Source: Epiperipatus broadwayi (Eukaryota; Onychophora; Udeonychophora; Euonychophora; Peripatidae). Taken from it: a stretch of DNA of 64,000 nt. Shown piece after piece: positions 1 to 10,755 of the stretch. Where the stretch lies: NCBI GenBank assembly GCA_028023455.1, contig JAQFVV010012508.1:2041877-2105876 (forward strand), given 5' to 3'. Positions within the stretch are counted from its first letter, which is position 1, and each line of letters begins with the position of its first letter. The notes under the pieces are model-generated. The model had not been told where the DNA came from. It made no database searches and saw only the letters and a list, made by a program, of their open reading frames with translations. Both the position numbers and the translations under genes were made by a program.

Positions 1-64
1 TTTTCTGTATGAAATTATATATAATTCATTGACTTTTTACTTCTTTTCTTATTTAAATGTAATT

Positions 65-164
65 CTCTATACAGCATTTTGCGCATTTAACAAAAAAAGT
101 TTATAAATTTATAAAGCGTTTAACTTATTGAGCATGCTTTCGGACGTTTACAGTCAAATTCATA
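65..164. repeat. Dispersed repeat also found near 50.5 kb
   Basis: The stretch with GCGCATTTAACA, a TTTATAAA-rich middle, GAGCATGC and GGACGTTTACAGTCA has a diverged counterpart at about 50525-50630, where GCATGCGTTTAACA, GGGCATTTTT and ATTTACGGTCAGAT follow in the same order. This shows a repeat of unknown class. No coding capacity is visible. Confidence 0.4.
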
Positions 165-420
165 GTTCTATCATCATCGTCAACCATTATCAATCTACTG
201 CAGGATGGTCTCTCCAAGTTCAATTCATCTTCGATCTCTAGCCTCTCTTCTCCACATTACTTCTGCATACTTTCTTATTTCAGCAATTCATCTCACATGT
301 GATCTCTTTCAAGGTCTTTCACAATCTCTTGGAATGCAGTTTAAGATTTCAGTTGTCCATCTATTATCATCTCTTCTAGCAATATATCCAGCCCAAACCC
401 ACTTCAGTCTTTTAACTAAA
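165..420 (-). pseudogene. 3' end of an RTE-like LINE (degenerate)
   Basis: On the minus strand this reads as the C-terminal end of a non-LTR retrotransposon ORF2. The order is a 'lkWxGH...' start, an 'LxW' and arginine-rich 'GRP..W' like region, ending in a TGA-rich 3' tail (the plus strand begins ATCATCATCGTCA). A second, better copy lies at 54755-55010 in the same orientation. The plus-strand frame opened here is a shadow. It is 5'-truncated and broken by stops. The family assignment rests on recognising this widespread LINE tail and is not certain. Confidence 0.55.
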
Positions 421-1570
421 ATTAAATATAATAATATTAAATCGTGCTTTCACACTTCCAACGTAAAGCTATAACAACAAATTGAAAACTAAATTAAATG
501 GCTGAGCGCTTTCAAGATGTACTTCGCATATTCATAGCCAGTTATGATTCTTTCATTGTAATCATTATATAAATAAATCTGATATGCAAATTATATGCAA
601 ATGAGTCACTAAGACTATCTTTTAGATATCGCAAAACGTGCATCCTTACAAACGTAAAGTATAAATATACAGGTTATTACTTAAAATTAAATATATATAT
701 TTGAAGTATTTAAATTATGATGATATAGTCATTATAGTGAATTAGATCTTAATTCTTAATAGAAAGTAAAAATGTAGACGTAGTGATAATAAGAGTAGTG
801 ATAGAAAGATATTGTTTGCAGAACTTTTTTATATATATAAAAAAAAACTACTATCAAATTATGAGTTTTCTGATATTCAGCATAAGTAAGGTAATTATTC
901 TTTTATAATGTTATTTTAAACTGAGATAATGGAGTAAATTATGTAAAGAATTTACTATGTATGTTAAATTGAACTAATGCGAATAATTAATAACATATAA
1001 TCACGTTTTTGTTACCAAGAAAACTTCTATTAAAAAAAAAAAAACACCATTTACATTATTTTGGATTAATGTTTTAGATGATTAATATTTAAATTCTAGA
1101 TTCAGATATCCTGTGAGAAGTATTCTGTTATAGATTTTATATTTTTAGATGTTAAATAAAAATGTTTGTTGCTATGCGTTTATGCAAATTGTAATAGCTT
1201 TAGTAGTTGTCTATCTGTTTTTCGTTTCAAATAATATTTTAATTTTTAATTAAACAAAATTATTTATTCTTTTATGTAAATACATTTCTATTTTTTTTAA
1301 TAGAGAGAGTATAAAATAATGATAAACCAGTAATTTAAGTGGCTTTAGTATCGATTAAGGACTAAAGACAATTATTTGTTCTTAAGCTATTTGAAAATAA
1401 TGAAAAGTTTTGGGGTTTTTCGTGCTCAAAAATAATTTCCAATATAGTTTTGCTTTAAGGTCAAAGTATTTTAATAATCTATACTAAATCTTAAAGAATA
1501 TATTTATAAACATTAAAGATATATGAATTTTTTTCTATAGTACAGCCTTTTCATACCTGCACTCCAATAT
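421..1570. other. AT-rich stretch, nothing recognised
   Basis: No gene, RNA gene or repeat with a partner elsewhere in the window was recognised. It contains only short homopolymer and TA-rich tracts. Confidence 0.6.
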
Positions 1571-1668
1571 ATAATATATAGGGTGTTTGAACTCAGACTT
1601 TCACATGACTTTCAACGATCCACGCTACCTTATACTGCTGACACACTTGATCATACACATGTCGAAAA

Positions 1669-1732
1669 GATAAATAATCACTAATATAGTATTTCGTGCT
1701 AAACCAGCACTCGTCAGTTGATCCAGATTATC
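1669..1732 (-). ncRNA. Hammerhead ribozyme, family D, left arm
   Basis: Read on the minus strand: CTGACGA core, stem II GUGCU/AGCAC (five perfect pairs, loop GGUUU), GAAA, a very short stem III and a UA cleavage site. Stem I is weakened near the core by one mismatch, but its outer part (GATAATC against GATTATTTATC) is kept. All invariant core bases are present, so it could fold as a type I hammerhead. Confidence 0.75.
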
Positions 1733-1996
1733 ATCTCAACACACATATACAATCAATGCTCAGCTTATATCCTCGTATATGTATGTAAATGGATTATGTC
1801 CTGTACATAGGGGGCAGAGTGACATGGTCAACATGGGTAGGATGAGAAAGTTGGCACCAATGTGGGCTTTGATTGTTCCATCATCGTGGATGGCTGAAGA
1901 GTTGTGGTGTGGAATGGATTGAAACCCGCTCATTAAAGTATGAAGATTGGCTATCTTAATATAAGCTGAGCATTGATTGTATATATGGGTGGAAAT

Positions 1997-2061
1997 GATA
2001 ATCTGGACCAACTGATGAGTGCTGGTTTAGCATGAAATATGTATATTGGTGATTATTTATC
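1997..2061 (+). ncRNA. Hammerhead ribozyme, family D, right arm
   Basis: The core CTGATGA is at 2012-2018. Stem II GUGCU/AGCAU with loop GGUUU occupies 2019-2033 and GAAA is 2034-2037. Stem III is three pairs (A-U, U-A, A-U) with loop UG, and the predicted cleavage is after A2045 (AUA site). Stem I pairs CCAA (2008-2011) with UUGG (2046-2049), then after an internal loop GATAATC with GATTATT. Every consensus element is present. Confidence 0.82.
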
Positions 2062-2149
2062 TTTTCGATATGTGTGTGATCAAGGGCATCAGCAGTATGA
2101 GATAGCATGGTTAGTTGAAGGTTGTGTGAAAGTGAGTTCAAACCCCCTA

Positions 2150-2440
2150 TATAAACATTAAAGATGTAAAAGTATATGACAAATACTAATTTTAATAATC
2201 ATTGATTACATTTCATACAAAACTCTATATGCTTATTAAGAGGGATTCCACCTTTATTGTTAAAAGGAGGTTGCCTTGACAACAGTTTGAAATTGTTGAT
2301 TGTTATTGATATTGGGATTGTCTAACTGTTCATTGGTTTTTAATGCTTATTAAGTGTACATTAAAGCAAAAATCATATTTATAAATCAATTCTTAGAATA
2401 ATTCTTGCAATATTTAAATAAATAAAAAAATGCTAATAGT
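2150..2440. other. AT-rich spacer, nothing recognised
   Basis: No gene or recognisable repeat was seen here. Confidence 0.5.
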
Positions 2441-2445
2441 TTTAG

Positions 2446-2541
2446 TGCTCAGGAGTTCATAAGAAGTTCGAGCACCAGAACTGTGAGAGCTAGAATCAAT
2501 CCTGGGACCTTAATCCTAAGTCGGATATTTTACCAACTGAA
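2446..2541 (-). repeat. tRNA-derived SINE (family 3), minus strand
   Basis: On the minus strand the A-box-like stretch TCAGTTGGTAAAATATCC is followed by the B-box-like GGATTGATTCTA and then CAGTTCTGGTGCTCG. Similar copies lie at 47178-47280, with the better A region TTGGTAGAGCGCTCGAC, and at 21183-21290. The intact copy looks derived from a Lys- or Arg-type tRNA. It is not a functional tRNA because the acceptor stem is missing. Confidence 0.6.
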
Positions 2542-2894
2542 TTTAGAAACAATAATTCCAAAATGCTTATCCATCACAACATTTTAAATCAGTAATAATT
2601 GAGATTTTACTTCATTAACAATTTAAAACTATAATTGTGCTTGCTTCTGCATTTCCAAAAAAAGAGACGCTCTAGTCAATTTGCATAAATTTACATATGG
2701 TTTTGTTACAAGCATTTCTCAATTGATAACAAGCTATGATTATAGGAACTTAGACTTCCCGAAAGCACTCAGATGATTAATTAAGATTATTACACTATAT
2801 AGCCTCATTACATGTGCATAAAGCACAATTATAGAGTTTTAAATCAGTAAATATTCTATTTATGTGGAAGGATGAGATAATGCCATTTACAATT
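2542..2894. other. AT-rich stretch, nothing recognised
   Basis: No coding or repeat signal was recognised. Confidence 0.5.
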
Positions 2895-3170
2895 GCTTTG
2901 AGACAGATTTGCTCTGCACCTGTCTAGGTAGTCCATATTTCTTTGTAGTATCAAATAGTAATTATTATGATATTTATCATACCATTTCCAACCTTCTTAA
3001 ACACTCAACAATACTATTTTTTTTATATCAAAACTTTACTTTTACAGTTTCGACTGTCCTGCAGTCATCATCAGAGCTCCAATATCCAAATATATAATTA
3101 TACAATTAATACATTTTATACACATATTTATATACATAATAAAATACACAAAACATGCATCTTATCCTGA
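2895..3170 (-). repeat. Family F repeat with hammerhead-like core
   Basis: On the minus strand there is GAGCTCTGATGATGACTG, then a GACTG/CAGTC hairpin, then GAAACTGTAAAAG. Copies lie at 35640-35830 and 15600-15800, and the last is directly downstream of a Penelope GIY-YIG relic. The CTGATGA...GAAA layout is hammerhead-like, but there is one extra base before stem II and no convincing stem III or stem I. It is probably the 3' end of a Penelope-like element. Confidence 0.5.
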
Positions 3171-3715
3171 CCATTATAATATATGTTAATTCTGACTGTT
3201 AGATGTCTCTGAAATGTATTTTTAAAATTTTTCTTTACATACTAATATATATATTATAATTGTTTATTATTTTAACTGACATTTATATATGATCATTTAG
3301 TAATTAATAAATAATCATTAATAGATAAATTTTATTTTAAAACTTTTTTTTTTTTTCACTTTTCATAAAGATTTTTAAATGAAGTGCCTAGTGAAAAATG
3401 ATAGTAAAATATAAAAATATTTACAATAAATTTGATGATTAATATTTTGATGGGTATTTGTAAATATTATTTTATTTGTAATTGTGTTTAATCATACAGT
3501 CTACAAGTTTACTACTAACAAAAACGTTGGACTTCACTTAGACAAGCCTTGCTTCCAGAAAATTTGCTAAAAGTGATATAATCTTAGTAATTTAGAATGT
3601 TTGTCCTTTACTAAAAGAACAACAATTATATTACTACTGATTTTTCATTAATTATAAGTTTGATTAATTAATATATACTAAATGATAGTTTTTAAACAGT
3701 ACAAAGCGATGCGCT
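3171..3715. other. AT-rich stretch, nothing recognised
   Basis: Only A- or T-rich low-complexity sequence was seen. Confidence 0.5.
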
Positions 3716-4560
3716 ATGGCTTCTTTATCGAGGTCAGAAATCTCTCAGCTACTATACCCAGAGACACTTGTTAGCCACTTTACCTTTCTTTCCATTCCCC
3801 ACCCTGTTTTTCCATATGCTTCCTATCCTGCTCCATCCCATTTCCACAACATCTTTGTCCACACTATGGCCTTTATATCTAGATCCTTATTTTTTTCCAA
3901 AGCCAGCATAAAAAAACCAAGAACTCACTTTCTGTATTATCACTTTGTTTCTATTTATTCTCCCACACCTTCGTTATTTGCACTCTTTCTTCTTGTAAGC
4001 ATTTACATTCAATTAGCAGATGCCTATTATTTTCCATGCCTTCCTTACATAACTTACAGACTAAATCATCAACATTTTTCCATTCATAGTGTATATTTTT
4101 TTGTTGCTAATGATCTTGTTCGAGCCTTAAACAGTAAACTACTTTCTTTACTATTATCATAATTTAACTCTCACAATATTCTGTTTACTTCTATATATAT
4201 TTAAAGTCTTTTTACTGTCCGTACTAGTTTTCCATCTCTCCAACTTCTTATTTTTTATTGATGCATCTTTTCTTCTATCCCTTTCCTTGCCACCATTACA
4301 CTCAACAATTCTCCTAACCCAATTATCCCACCTTTTGTACAAGTATACCAACATAAAATCTTTATCCAAATCTTCTGCATACCATACTACCTTTCACACC
4401 CATCTTGTTTCCTGTCCATTACTCAAAACCAATTAAATACTATTTTGACTATTCTCTTATTATCCACAAATTGCAATCTAATGAACAATTTCATTTTGCT
4501 TTTGCATCACATAAAAATTTGACCATCCCATTTCTTCTTGAATTAAGCAATAGTAATCAA
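3716..4560 (-). pseudogene. Decayed LINE-like repeat, class uncertain
   Basis: The plus strand is pyrimidine-rich and the minus strand reads as lysine/arginine-rich broken frames, for example a 70-residue stretch starting MDKDFMLVYLYKRWDNW. A piece of the same repeat (AATCTCTCAGCAATTATGCC) is inserted in the Tigger-like MITE near 40.93 kb, which shows the sequence is mobile or dispersed. The weak 'GMVKFL...' and 'KRWDNWV' pieces are compatible with the C-terminal part of a LINE ORF2, but no catalytic motif is seen. The plus-strand 148-residue frame is most likely a shadow. Confidence 0.35.
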
Positions 4561-5350
4561 TGAATGTAAGGTTTTTACATAAAATACCTATCTGTGGCTA
4601 TTCACCCAATATACCCAAACTAGTTTTTAGCTTGTGGTTTTCATCATTGAGGAGCCTTGGATCTCATTGCTTTATAATTAATTGAAAAGATACAAGATGG
4701 TTCCTAGAGAGTTGCATTAGATCCTAAGATCTCCTTGATGAAAGCCACAAGCTTGAAACTAGACTGGGGATATTGGATGAGTTGGGGAAATAGACAAGGA
4801 TTTTATGCACAAGCCTTCTGGCATCTGCTGATTACTCTGACTTGCATTGGGTGGCAATACTGTATGGAGACTTTTGCCTGTTTTTTAATATTTAAAATAT
4901 CAGTCTCAAATTACTCTCCAAATGTTCACAATATTCTCTTAGTCTTGCCAAATCCAATGACAAACTCTCTGTGCAATACTGACACCCAGGCAAGCCATAG
5001 TACGAAAAAGATGCAAGGTTTTTGCCTAAAATCCCTGTCTAAACAGGCAAAAGTCTCCATACAGTATTGCCACCCAATGCAAGTCAGAGTAATCAGCGGA
5101 TGCCAGAAGGCTTGTGCATAAAATCCCCATCTAGTGCCTACTCATCCAATATCCCTAGATTAGTTTCTAGCTTGTGGCCTTTGATAGTGAGGAGCCTTGG
5201 ATCTGAGAGCACTGCACCTAGATCTTAGGATCTAATGCAACCTTCCAGTAGCCACCTTTATTTCTACTTAACTATAAAACTGACTCTCATAAATTTAAAA
5301 CACAATAATATTTTCAATCCAAGCTCATTAGCTTATATAGTCATATAGGT

Positions 5351-5365
5351 CTGAATTCAGTTCAG
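5351..5365. repeat. Shared palindrome, family A copy
   Basis: CTGAATTCAGTTCAG is a near-palindrome that follows CATATAGGT. The same element recurs at 5781-5795 (CTGAACTCAGTTCAG) and in families B and C, each time after CATAT-GG. It is the most conserved block shared by the hammerhead repeat families apart from the ribozyme. Confidence 0.6.
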
Positions 5366-5580
5366 CACCTATACATTTTCATCTCTTTGGTTCTTCAATA
5401 ACCATAGCCACCACTATCTTATTGGCTAATAAACATCACATGATCACCATTTCTTATGCTTGCTTATAACTTATTAAAACAGGCAAAACTCTTCATACAG
5501 TATTGCCACTCAGTGCAAGCCAGAGTAATTAGTGGATGCCAGCAGGCTTGTGCATAAAATCCCCATCTAGTGCCTACTTA

Positions 5581-5636
5581 TCCAATATTCCCAGACTAGT
5601 TTCTGGCTTGTAGCCTTCATCAGTGAGGAGCCTTGG
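5581..5636 (-). ncRNA. Hammerhead ribozyme, family A
   Basis: Minus strand: CTGATGA (complement of 5617-5623), stem II GGC/GCC with loop TACAA, GAAAC, the two-base-loop stem III ACTAGT, then a GUC cleavage site. Stem I pairs UCA with UGG next to the core, with one mismatch further out. All core bases are intact. Confidence 0.7.
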
Positions 5637-6025
5637 ATCTGAGCACTGCACCTAGATCTTAGGATTGGATGCAACCCTCCAGCAGCCACTTTTTATCTCT
5701 ATTTAACTAGAAAACTATGAGTCTTAAATTGAAAACAATATTTTCAATCCAAGCTCATTAGCAAATATAGTCATATAGGTCTGAACTCAGTTCAGTACCT
5801 ATACATTTTGGTGTCTCTGGTTCTTCAATAACCATAGCCACCACTATCCTATTGGGCAGGATAGGTTTTAAGCCAATAAACATCACATGATCAGCATTTC
5901 TTATGCTTGCTTATAACATATTAAAACAGGCAAAATTCTTCATACAGTATTGCCACTCAGTGCAAGCCAGATTAATTAATAGATTCCAGCAGGCTTGTGT
6001 GTAAAACCCCATCTAGTGCCTACTT

Positions 6026-6078
6026 GTATCCTCAGACTAGTTTCTGGCTTGTGGCTTTCGTCAGTGAGGAGCCTTGGA
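6026..6078 (-). ncRNA. Hammerhead ribozyme, family A, with perfect stem I
   Basis: Minus strand: CTGACGA core, stem II AGC/GCC (one mismatch) with loop CACAA, GAAAC and the ACTAGT stem III with GUC. Stem I is TCCTCA against TGAGGA, six Watson-Crick pairs. That is a compensatory improvement over the TGGGGA of other copies, which have a G-U pair. Confidence 0.72.
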
Positions 6079-6480
6079 TCTGAGAGCACTGCATCTAGAT
6101 CTTAGGATCTAGTGCAACCTTCCAGCAGCCACCTTTTATCTCTATTTAACTACAAAATTATGAGTCTTAAATGAGTAGGCACTAGATGGGGATTTTATGC
6201 ACAAGCCTTTTGGCATCCATTGATTACTCTGGCTTGCACTGAGTGGCAATACTGTATGGAGAGTTTTCCCTGTTTTAATAACAGTTGCAAGCAAGCATAA
6301 GAAATGGTGATCATGTGATGTTTATTGGCTTAAAGCCAATCCTTTCCAATAGGATAGTGTATTGAAAATATTGTGTTTTCAATTTGAGACTCAATAGTTT
6401 TGTAGTTAAATAGAGATAAAAGGTGGCTCCTGGAGGGTTGCATTAGATTCTAAGATCTAGGTGCAGTGCTCTCATATCCA

Positions 6481-6535
6481 AGGCTCCTCACTGATGAAGG
6501 CCACAAGCCAGAAACTAGTCTGAAAATATTGGATG
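6481..6535 (+). ncRNA. Hammerhead ribozyme, family A, stem I eroded
   Basis: CTGATGA 6491-6497, stem II GGC-CACAA-GCC, GAAA 6511-6514, ACTAGT and predicted cleavage after C6520. The 3' strand of stem I is TGAAAA rather than TGGGGA, so stem I barely pairs. This copy is probably inactive although the core is intact. Confidence 0.6.
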
Positions 6536-6682
6536 GTTAGGCACTAGGTGGGGATTTTATGCACAAGTCTCTGGCATTCATTGATTACTCTGGCTTGCAC
6601 TGAGTGGCAATACTGTATGGAGAGTTTTGCCTATTTTAATAAGTTATAATAAGTAAGCATAAGAAATGGTGATCATGTCATA

Positions 6683-7592
6683 CACCTGGGTCTCGTTTTA
6701 TGTGGTAGATAGGTTCCTCAGAAAATGCGCACAAAAGAAATCGCACAAAAATAGACTTAACTTACCTTGAAAAATGGGGATAGGGTTGTAATTTTCAGAA
6801 TTCGCATAAAAGCAAAGCAAGAAGGAAAAATTACTTTAAAATTCGCATTAAAAAATAAGGAAATAAAGTATGACTAATAAAAAATTTCAAATATTTGGAA
6901 AAAAAAAGACAACCTTTTTTTACTTTTTTTATTAACTACAGTATTTAATTTTACATTTTTTCATACATATTTTAATCATTAGAGGTTATTTGGCTTTTCG
7001 ACAATATGCATTCGTTTGTGAACTATTAAGAAATCAGATTCGTCATGTGACATACAACTAGCACCACTTTCAGTCTTGAGCTGTGTTAAATAGTTTTTTG
7101 TTTCTATATTTAAAAAATGAGATCGTAATCGAAACAAAAAGATTAGAGATTATCATTAAAAAGATTATTTTCAGTTTATAAAATCAATAAAATCTTTGTT
7201 ATTATTTATTTTAAAAATCTAAAAAATTATTTATTTCTGATATAATTAACAAAATACATTTTAAAAGTTTAAAATTTTTGAATATTTATTGCGACATTTT
7301 TATATGTAAATATAAATCTATTATTATTATTTACTCATTAGTATAAGTAGGTTATTTACATAGAACCTAATATTCAAAATACAGCTTCAGGCCATATTCA
7401 CGTTAGCTGCTAGTATAACGTTATATTTTTGAAAAAAAAAAAAAGTATTTCTAAGTCAAAATAAGTTATTAATAATTTAAATTTCTTGATATCTAATAAA
7501 TATAGTGAAATATGAAAGATATTAAGAAGAAACAGGAATCGCATAACTTCAAAATCGCATTAAAATAATCCGCATAAAACGAGACCCAGGTG
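6683..7592. mobile_element. Tigger-like (pogo/mariner) MITE, copy 1
   Basis: The terminal inverted repeats start CACCTGGGTCTCGTTTTATG and end with the complement (CATAAAACGAGACCCAGGTG at the right end). They are flanked by TA on both sides (6681-6682 and 7593-7594), as expected for Tc1/mariner/pogo elements. The CTCGTTTTAT motif resembles Tigger ends. Internal sequence is AT-rich with no transposase frame. A second copy with the same ends is at 40529-41494. It sits inside the outer end of a family A repeat, so it is younger than that copy. Confidence 0.85.
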
Positions 7593-7699
7593 TATATATT
7601 TGGTTAATGTAATGAGGCCTTAAAACTAAGACACATGTGAGACTACTTGGAATTTAGAAGGTTTGCTATTAAAAATTTTTTAAAATTTAAGTGAGAGAG

Positions 7700-8800
7700 T
7701 GATTTATTTGAAAAAGAGGAGTAATGTAAGGTGTGAGTTTAGGAAAACACCTGTTTCTCGGTCTCTTTTATAAAAAATAAATGATTTTGTGTATAAAAAG
7801 GTTTGGAGAGTGGTAAAAAAATCATAAATTTAAATATATAGTAGGCGAATTGTAAAAATAAGGAAACATGGACCACATTTGTATCCCACAATGTATATGT
7901 TGTTCAAAAGGAAACTAGGCAGTCTTTGGTAGAGTGTACAATATGTGATAAGGGTTTTCAAGATGTATGGTTATGTAGATCATGTATGAATGCGATAAAG
8001 GAGATGAAAAAAATGATTTTTAATTGTAGATAATTTAAGAGAAAGTCAGGAGAAATGGAGATGAGGTTGACAGAATGGAGTATATATCTAGTAGTGAAAA
8101 TAAATACTACAATGTGGATAGCTAAGCAAAGGATAAGTAAGATAGAGGAAGAGTAAAGGATGTAGAAATGAAGTTAAAAGTGTTAGATATGAAATGTGAA
8201 TAGATCAAGGAATGGATGAATAGAAATGATGAAAAAATATATGAAAAAGTATAGAAGATTGAAGAGAATGTTACAGACGAATTAGGGAAAGAGACAGTCT
8301 TGTTAGCGACACGCTAACTAGTGAATGTGGAAATGTAGTTGCAATTGACAATAGAAATAGATATGTAAGAGTATGTTTGCTTAGAGCTAGAATTAGAGAT
8401 GTTACAGATAAGGTAAATATACAAGGGAGTAAAGAATAATTTATCAGAGCCATCAGAAAAGTAATGGATGAGTACAAAGAATTGATTAGTAGTTTGAATT
8501 AGGTTAAAGGAAGGATAGGAGTAGTAGGATTACTACCAAGACTTGACAATTGGTATATGTTAGATAGGGCCTGTTTTATAAATGAGAGATTGGAACAAAT
8601 ATGCAATAGAAATAAATGTTATGTTGTGGATGTGTGGGATTTTTTTTTATTAGTAAGAGGGAGTTATACAGTAAAGATGGATTGCATTTAGCAAAACAAG
8701 GAAGTGAAGGACTACGGTAGTTGATTTATAAAAAATGTTATTATTTGGGAAACTTATAAAGGGGTGTAGGATTTTAAATTACAGTATTATCAAAAAAAAA
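7700..8800 (+). pseudogene. CR1-like LINE ORF1 remnant: PHD-like and esterase-like domains
   Basis: The frame is broken many times, but two domains can be read. Around 7905-8010 is a cysteine-rich stretch (...CDKGFQDVWLCRSCM...) of PHD zinc-finger type. Around 8500-8740 is a stretch reading GRIGVVGLLPRLDNW, then INERLEQICNRNKCYVVDVW and YTVKMDCI. It matches the C-terminal blocks of an SGNH/GDSL esterase (in intact members, a 'YxxDGLHL' block). PHD plus esterase in ORF1 is a known feature of CR1-clade LINEs. The endonuclease/RT remnant follows on the same strand. No restored protein is implied, and the copy is dead. Confidence 0.6.
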
Positions 8801-8899
8801 AAATTAAGAATGGATGAGATGCAAGAAGTAAACAAAGTGTAGCTGATCCAGATATAAATGTAGATGTGGAGAGGGAATGGGTCTGTAAAACTAATGATT

Positions 8900-10755
8900 A
8901 ACTAATTACAAATGTAATATAAAAGAAAGAGTCTAAAGACTTTATAAAAGGGAAAGTAAGAAAGTTTAAGAAATTGTTTAAATTGGATACTTGAATATGC
9001 AGGTGGTAGGAGACCAGAAAAGTAGTTGGAATTAAACAAAGAAGTAAAAAATGAAAGGCTTGGAATATTAACAGTAATGGAAACACATCTAAGAAAAGAA
9101 CCTATGCTGGAAAATTTGGTATGGCAATGTATAAATAGAAAAGTAAAAAAAAAAAGATGGTGGTATAGGAGTTATGTCGGGAACATATTTAAATACTGTA
9201 AAATGTCAAGAACATTTGTGGTTTGAGATAAGGTTATGAAGACAAGAATGGATGGTGGCAATTATGTATATAGCCACTGGGGATAATCAAAAACTAAAAT
9301 GGAATGGAACAGTAACATATATGAATGCCTATTTAAGGATGTATAGAGTTTCAAAAAAAGGGAAAGAAAAAATAATGGTTATAGGGGATAAGAACAGGCA
9401 TGTTGAAGAAATTTATGATGTGGGTAATAAGAATGGCAGCTTTTGAAAATTTTTTGTCAGAGAGTGAATTGCATTGGAAATTTATCACATATTTATGAGG
9501 GACAATATGCATAGCCTAGAAATAGTATATTTTACACAATAGACTATGTATTCATAGATAAAGAGGGAATGAATAAAGTACAGAAAATTAAAGTGCTTGA
9601 TACTGAAGAAACAGTATGTAATAGTGATCATAATATCTTTATAATAGAAATGGTTTGTAATGTGATGGAAAATAATAATAAAAGTAGAAAGGGTAGTGAA
9701 AGATGTGGATGGAGAGTAAATGATAAAAATAAGTTATCAGAATATAAATAAAAAATTAGAAGAAATTACAGAAGAGTTTGTTGGGGGTGAATGTAATGAC
9801 TGGTGTGTAATGTAAAAAAAAATAGGTTTTTAGATGACAGTATTTAGATGAATAAAAGTAATAGAAAAGTGAAAATTAGTAAAAGTATAAAAGAGAGGAA
9901 GAAAGCATGCAGAGAATATAAATGTGCTATTAAAAACAAAGAAAGTGAAAAACATCTTAATATTAAATAGAGAAACTATTTCAATAAAAAGAAGTTGGCT
10001 AAAATAGATAATTATATAGAGAGCATGAAATTAAATAGTGAATTATTGGAGGATAGGATATTCATAAAAGTGGAAAAGATTGGGGTAAAATTTTTCGGAA
10101 ATATATTAAAAGAAGAAATATAGGGAAAAGAGAAATAGGATTACCAAATGGTAAGGAAAAAGAATGTGGCCTAGAGAAGAATTAGTGCAATCTTAAATAA
10201 GTATGTAATGACTACAGAAAAGATGTTAGATATGAAGGACAGAGTGATAATGAACATAAAAGCATATAGTAATGGGAATATTAGTTTTACCGAAAATGGA
10301 ATAGAATGAAGCAGGAAAGTTGAAAAAATGAAAAGGCAAGAGGTTTAGATGGATGGGCAGCAGAGATGGTGATGTATTTAGGAAATAGGGCAAAATTGAA
10401 TCTATATGTTTAATAAGATGGCACAGAAGTCAGATATCCCAGATAGCTGGAATAATACAAGAGAGACTATTATTTAAAAGAAAGTGTAAGGATCATAGAA
10501 AGATAAACAAACAGACTGGTAGTGGTAACATCGGTATTATATGAAGTTTTTGCTTATATGGTGGCTGAAAGGTGGCAAAATAGATGCAAAATAAGATAGT
10601 GGGAGAAATGCAAGAGTTTTAGAATGGATAGGCATATAGGAGAGAGTTTATTTGTAGTCATACAACTTATAGATATGGAAACCACTAATCAACTTTGTTC
10701 TTGGGAAAAAGTGGAAAAATCAGGAGGAACCTCGTAGATAAGTATATGAAATTTC
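8900..10755 (+). pseudogene. CR1-like LINE ORF2 remnant: endonuclease and RT
   Basis: The APE-type endonuclease is visible in shifted frames at about 9026-9670. It reads ETHLRKE, then KEKIMVIGDKNRHVEE (normally a GDFN-type motif), then TIDYVFIDKEG and NSDHNIFI (the SDH motif). From about 10030 come RT N-terminal blocks: KARGLDGWAAEMV-like, IPDSWNN and NIGIIS. The match ends near 10740 where a tRNA-derived repeat begins, so the YADD region and 3' end are missing. Many stops and frameshifts show long decay. Upstream, 7700-8800 supplies a matching ORF1. Confidence 0.65.

Larger units (their letters stand above)
1578..2148. mobile_element. Family D foldback element with two hammerheads
   Basis: Two arms of about 190 bp (1578-1772 and 1961-2148) are inverted copies of each other. 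Each begins at the outside with a GTTTGAACTCAGACTTTCACA-like end and carries a hammerhead ribozyme pointing outward. About 190 bp of unique sequence lies between them (GGGGGCAGAGTGACATGG, GATGGCTGAAGAGTTGTGG). Related copies lie at 17850-18190 and 37865-38600, and a truncated one at the right edge of the window. The layout resembles the inverted pseudo-LTR arrangement of Penelope-like elements. No ORF of transposon type is present, so it is probably non-autonomous. Confidence 0.7.
4560..6680. mobile_element. Cluster of family A hammerhead repeats
   Basis: About six partial copies of family A lie here in both orientations. The repeat has an end CACATGATCACCATTTCTTA, then AACAGGCAAAACTC, ATACAGTATTGCCACTCAG, GATGCCAGAAGGCTTGTGC, a hammerhead, GAGCCTTGGATCTGAGAGC, GATCTTAGGATCTAATGC and CAGCCACCTTTTATCTC. 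Further out come the CTGAACTNAGTTCAG palindrome and ACCATAGCCACCACTATC. Copies from 5035 to 6170 run in one direction. Those from 6172 to 6680 run in the other, which makes a head-to-head arrangement. The outer end at 6680 is interrupted by the Tigger-like MITE. Other family A copies are at 18.4, 24.9, 26.8, 36.8 and 63.3 kb. Confidence 0.75.

Noticed and set aside
205-474. Plus-strand 89-codon ORF as a gene
   Set aside because: It is the antisense of an RTE-like LINE 3' end that recurs at 54755-55010.
3716-4162. Plus-strand 148-codon ORF as a secreted or membrane protein
   Set aside because: The sequence belongs to a dispersed repeat better read on the minus strand, and the frame has no family motif.
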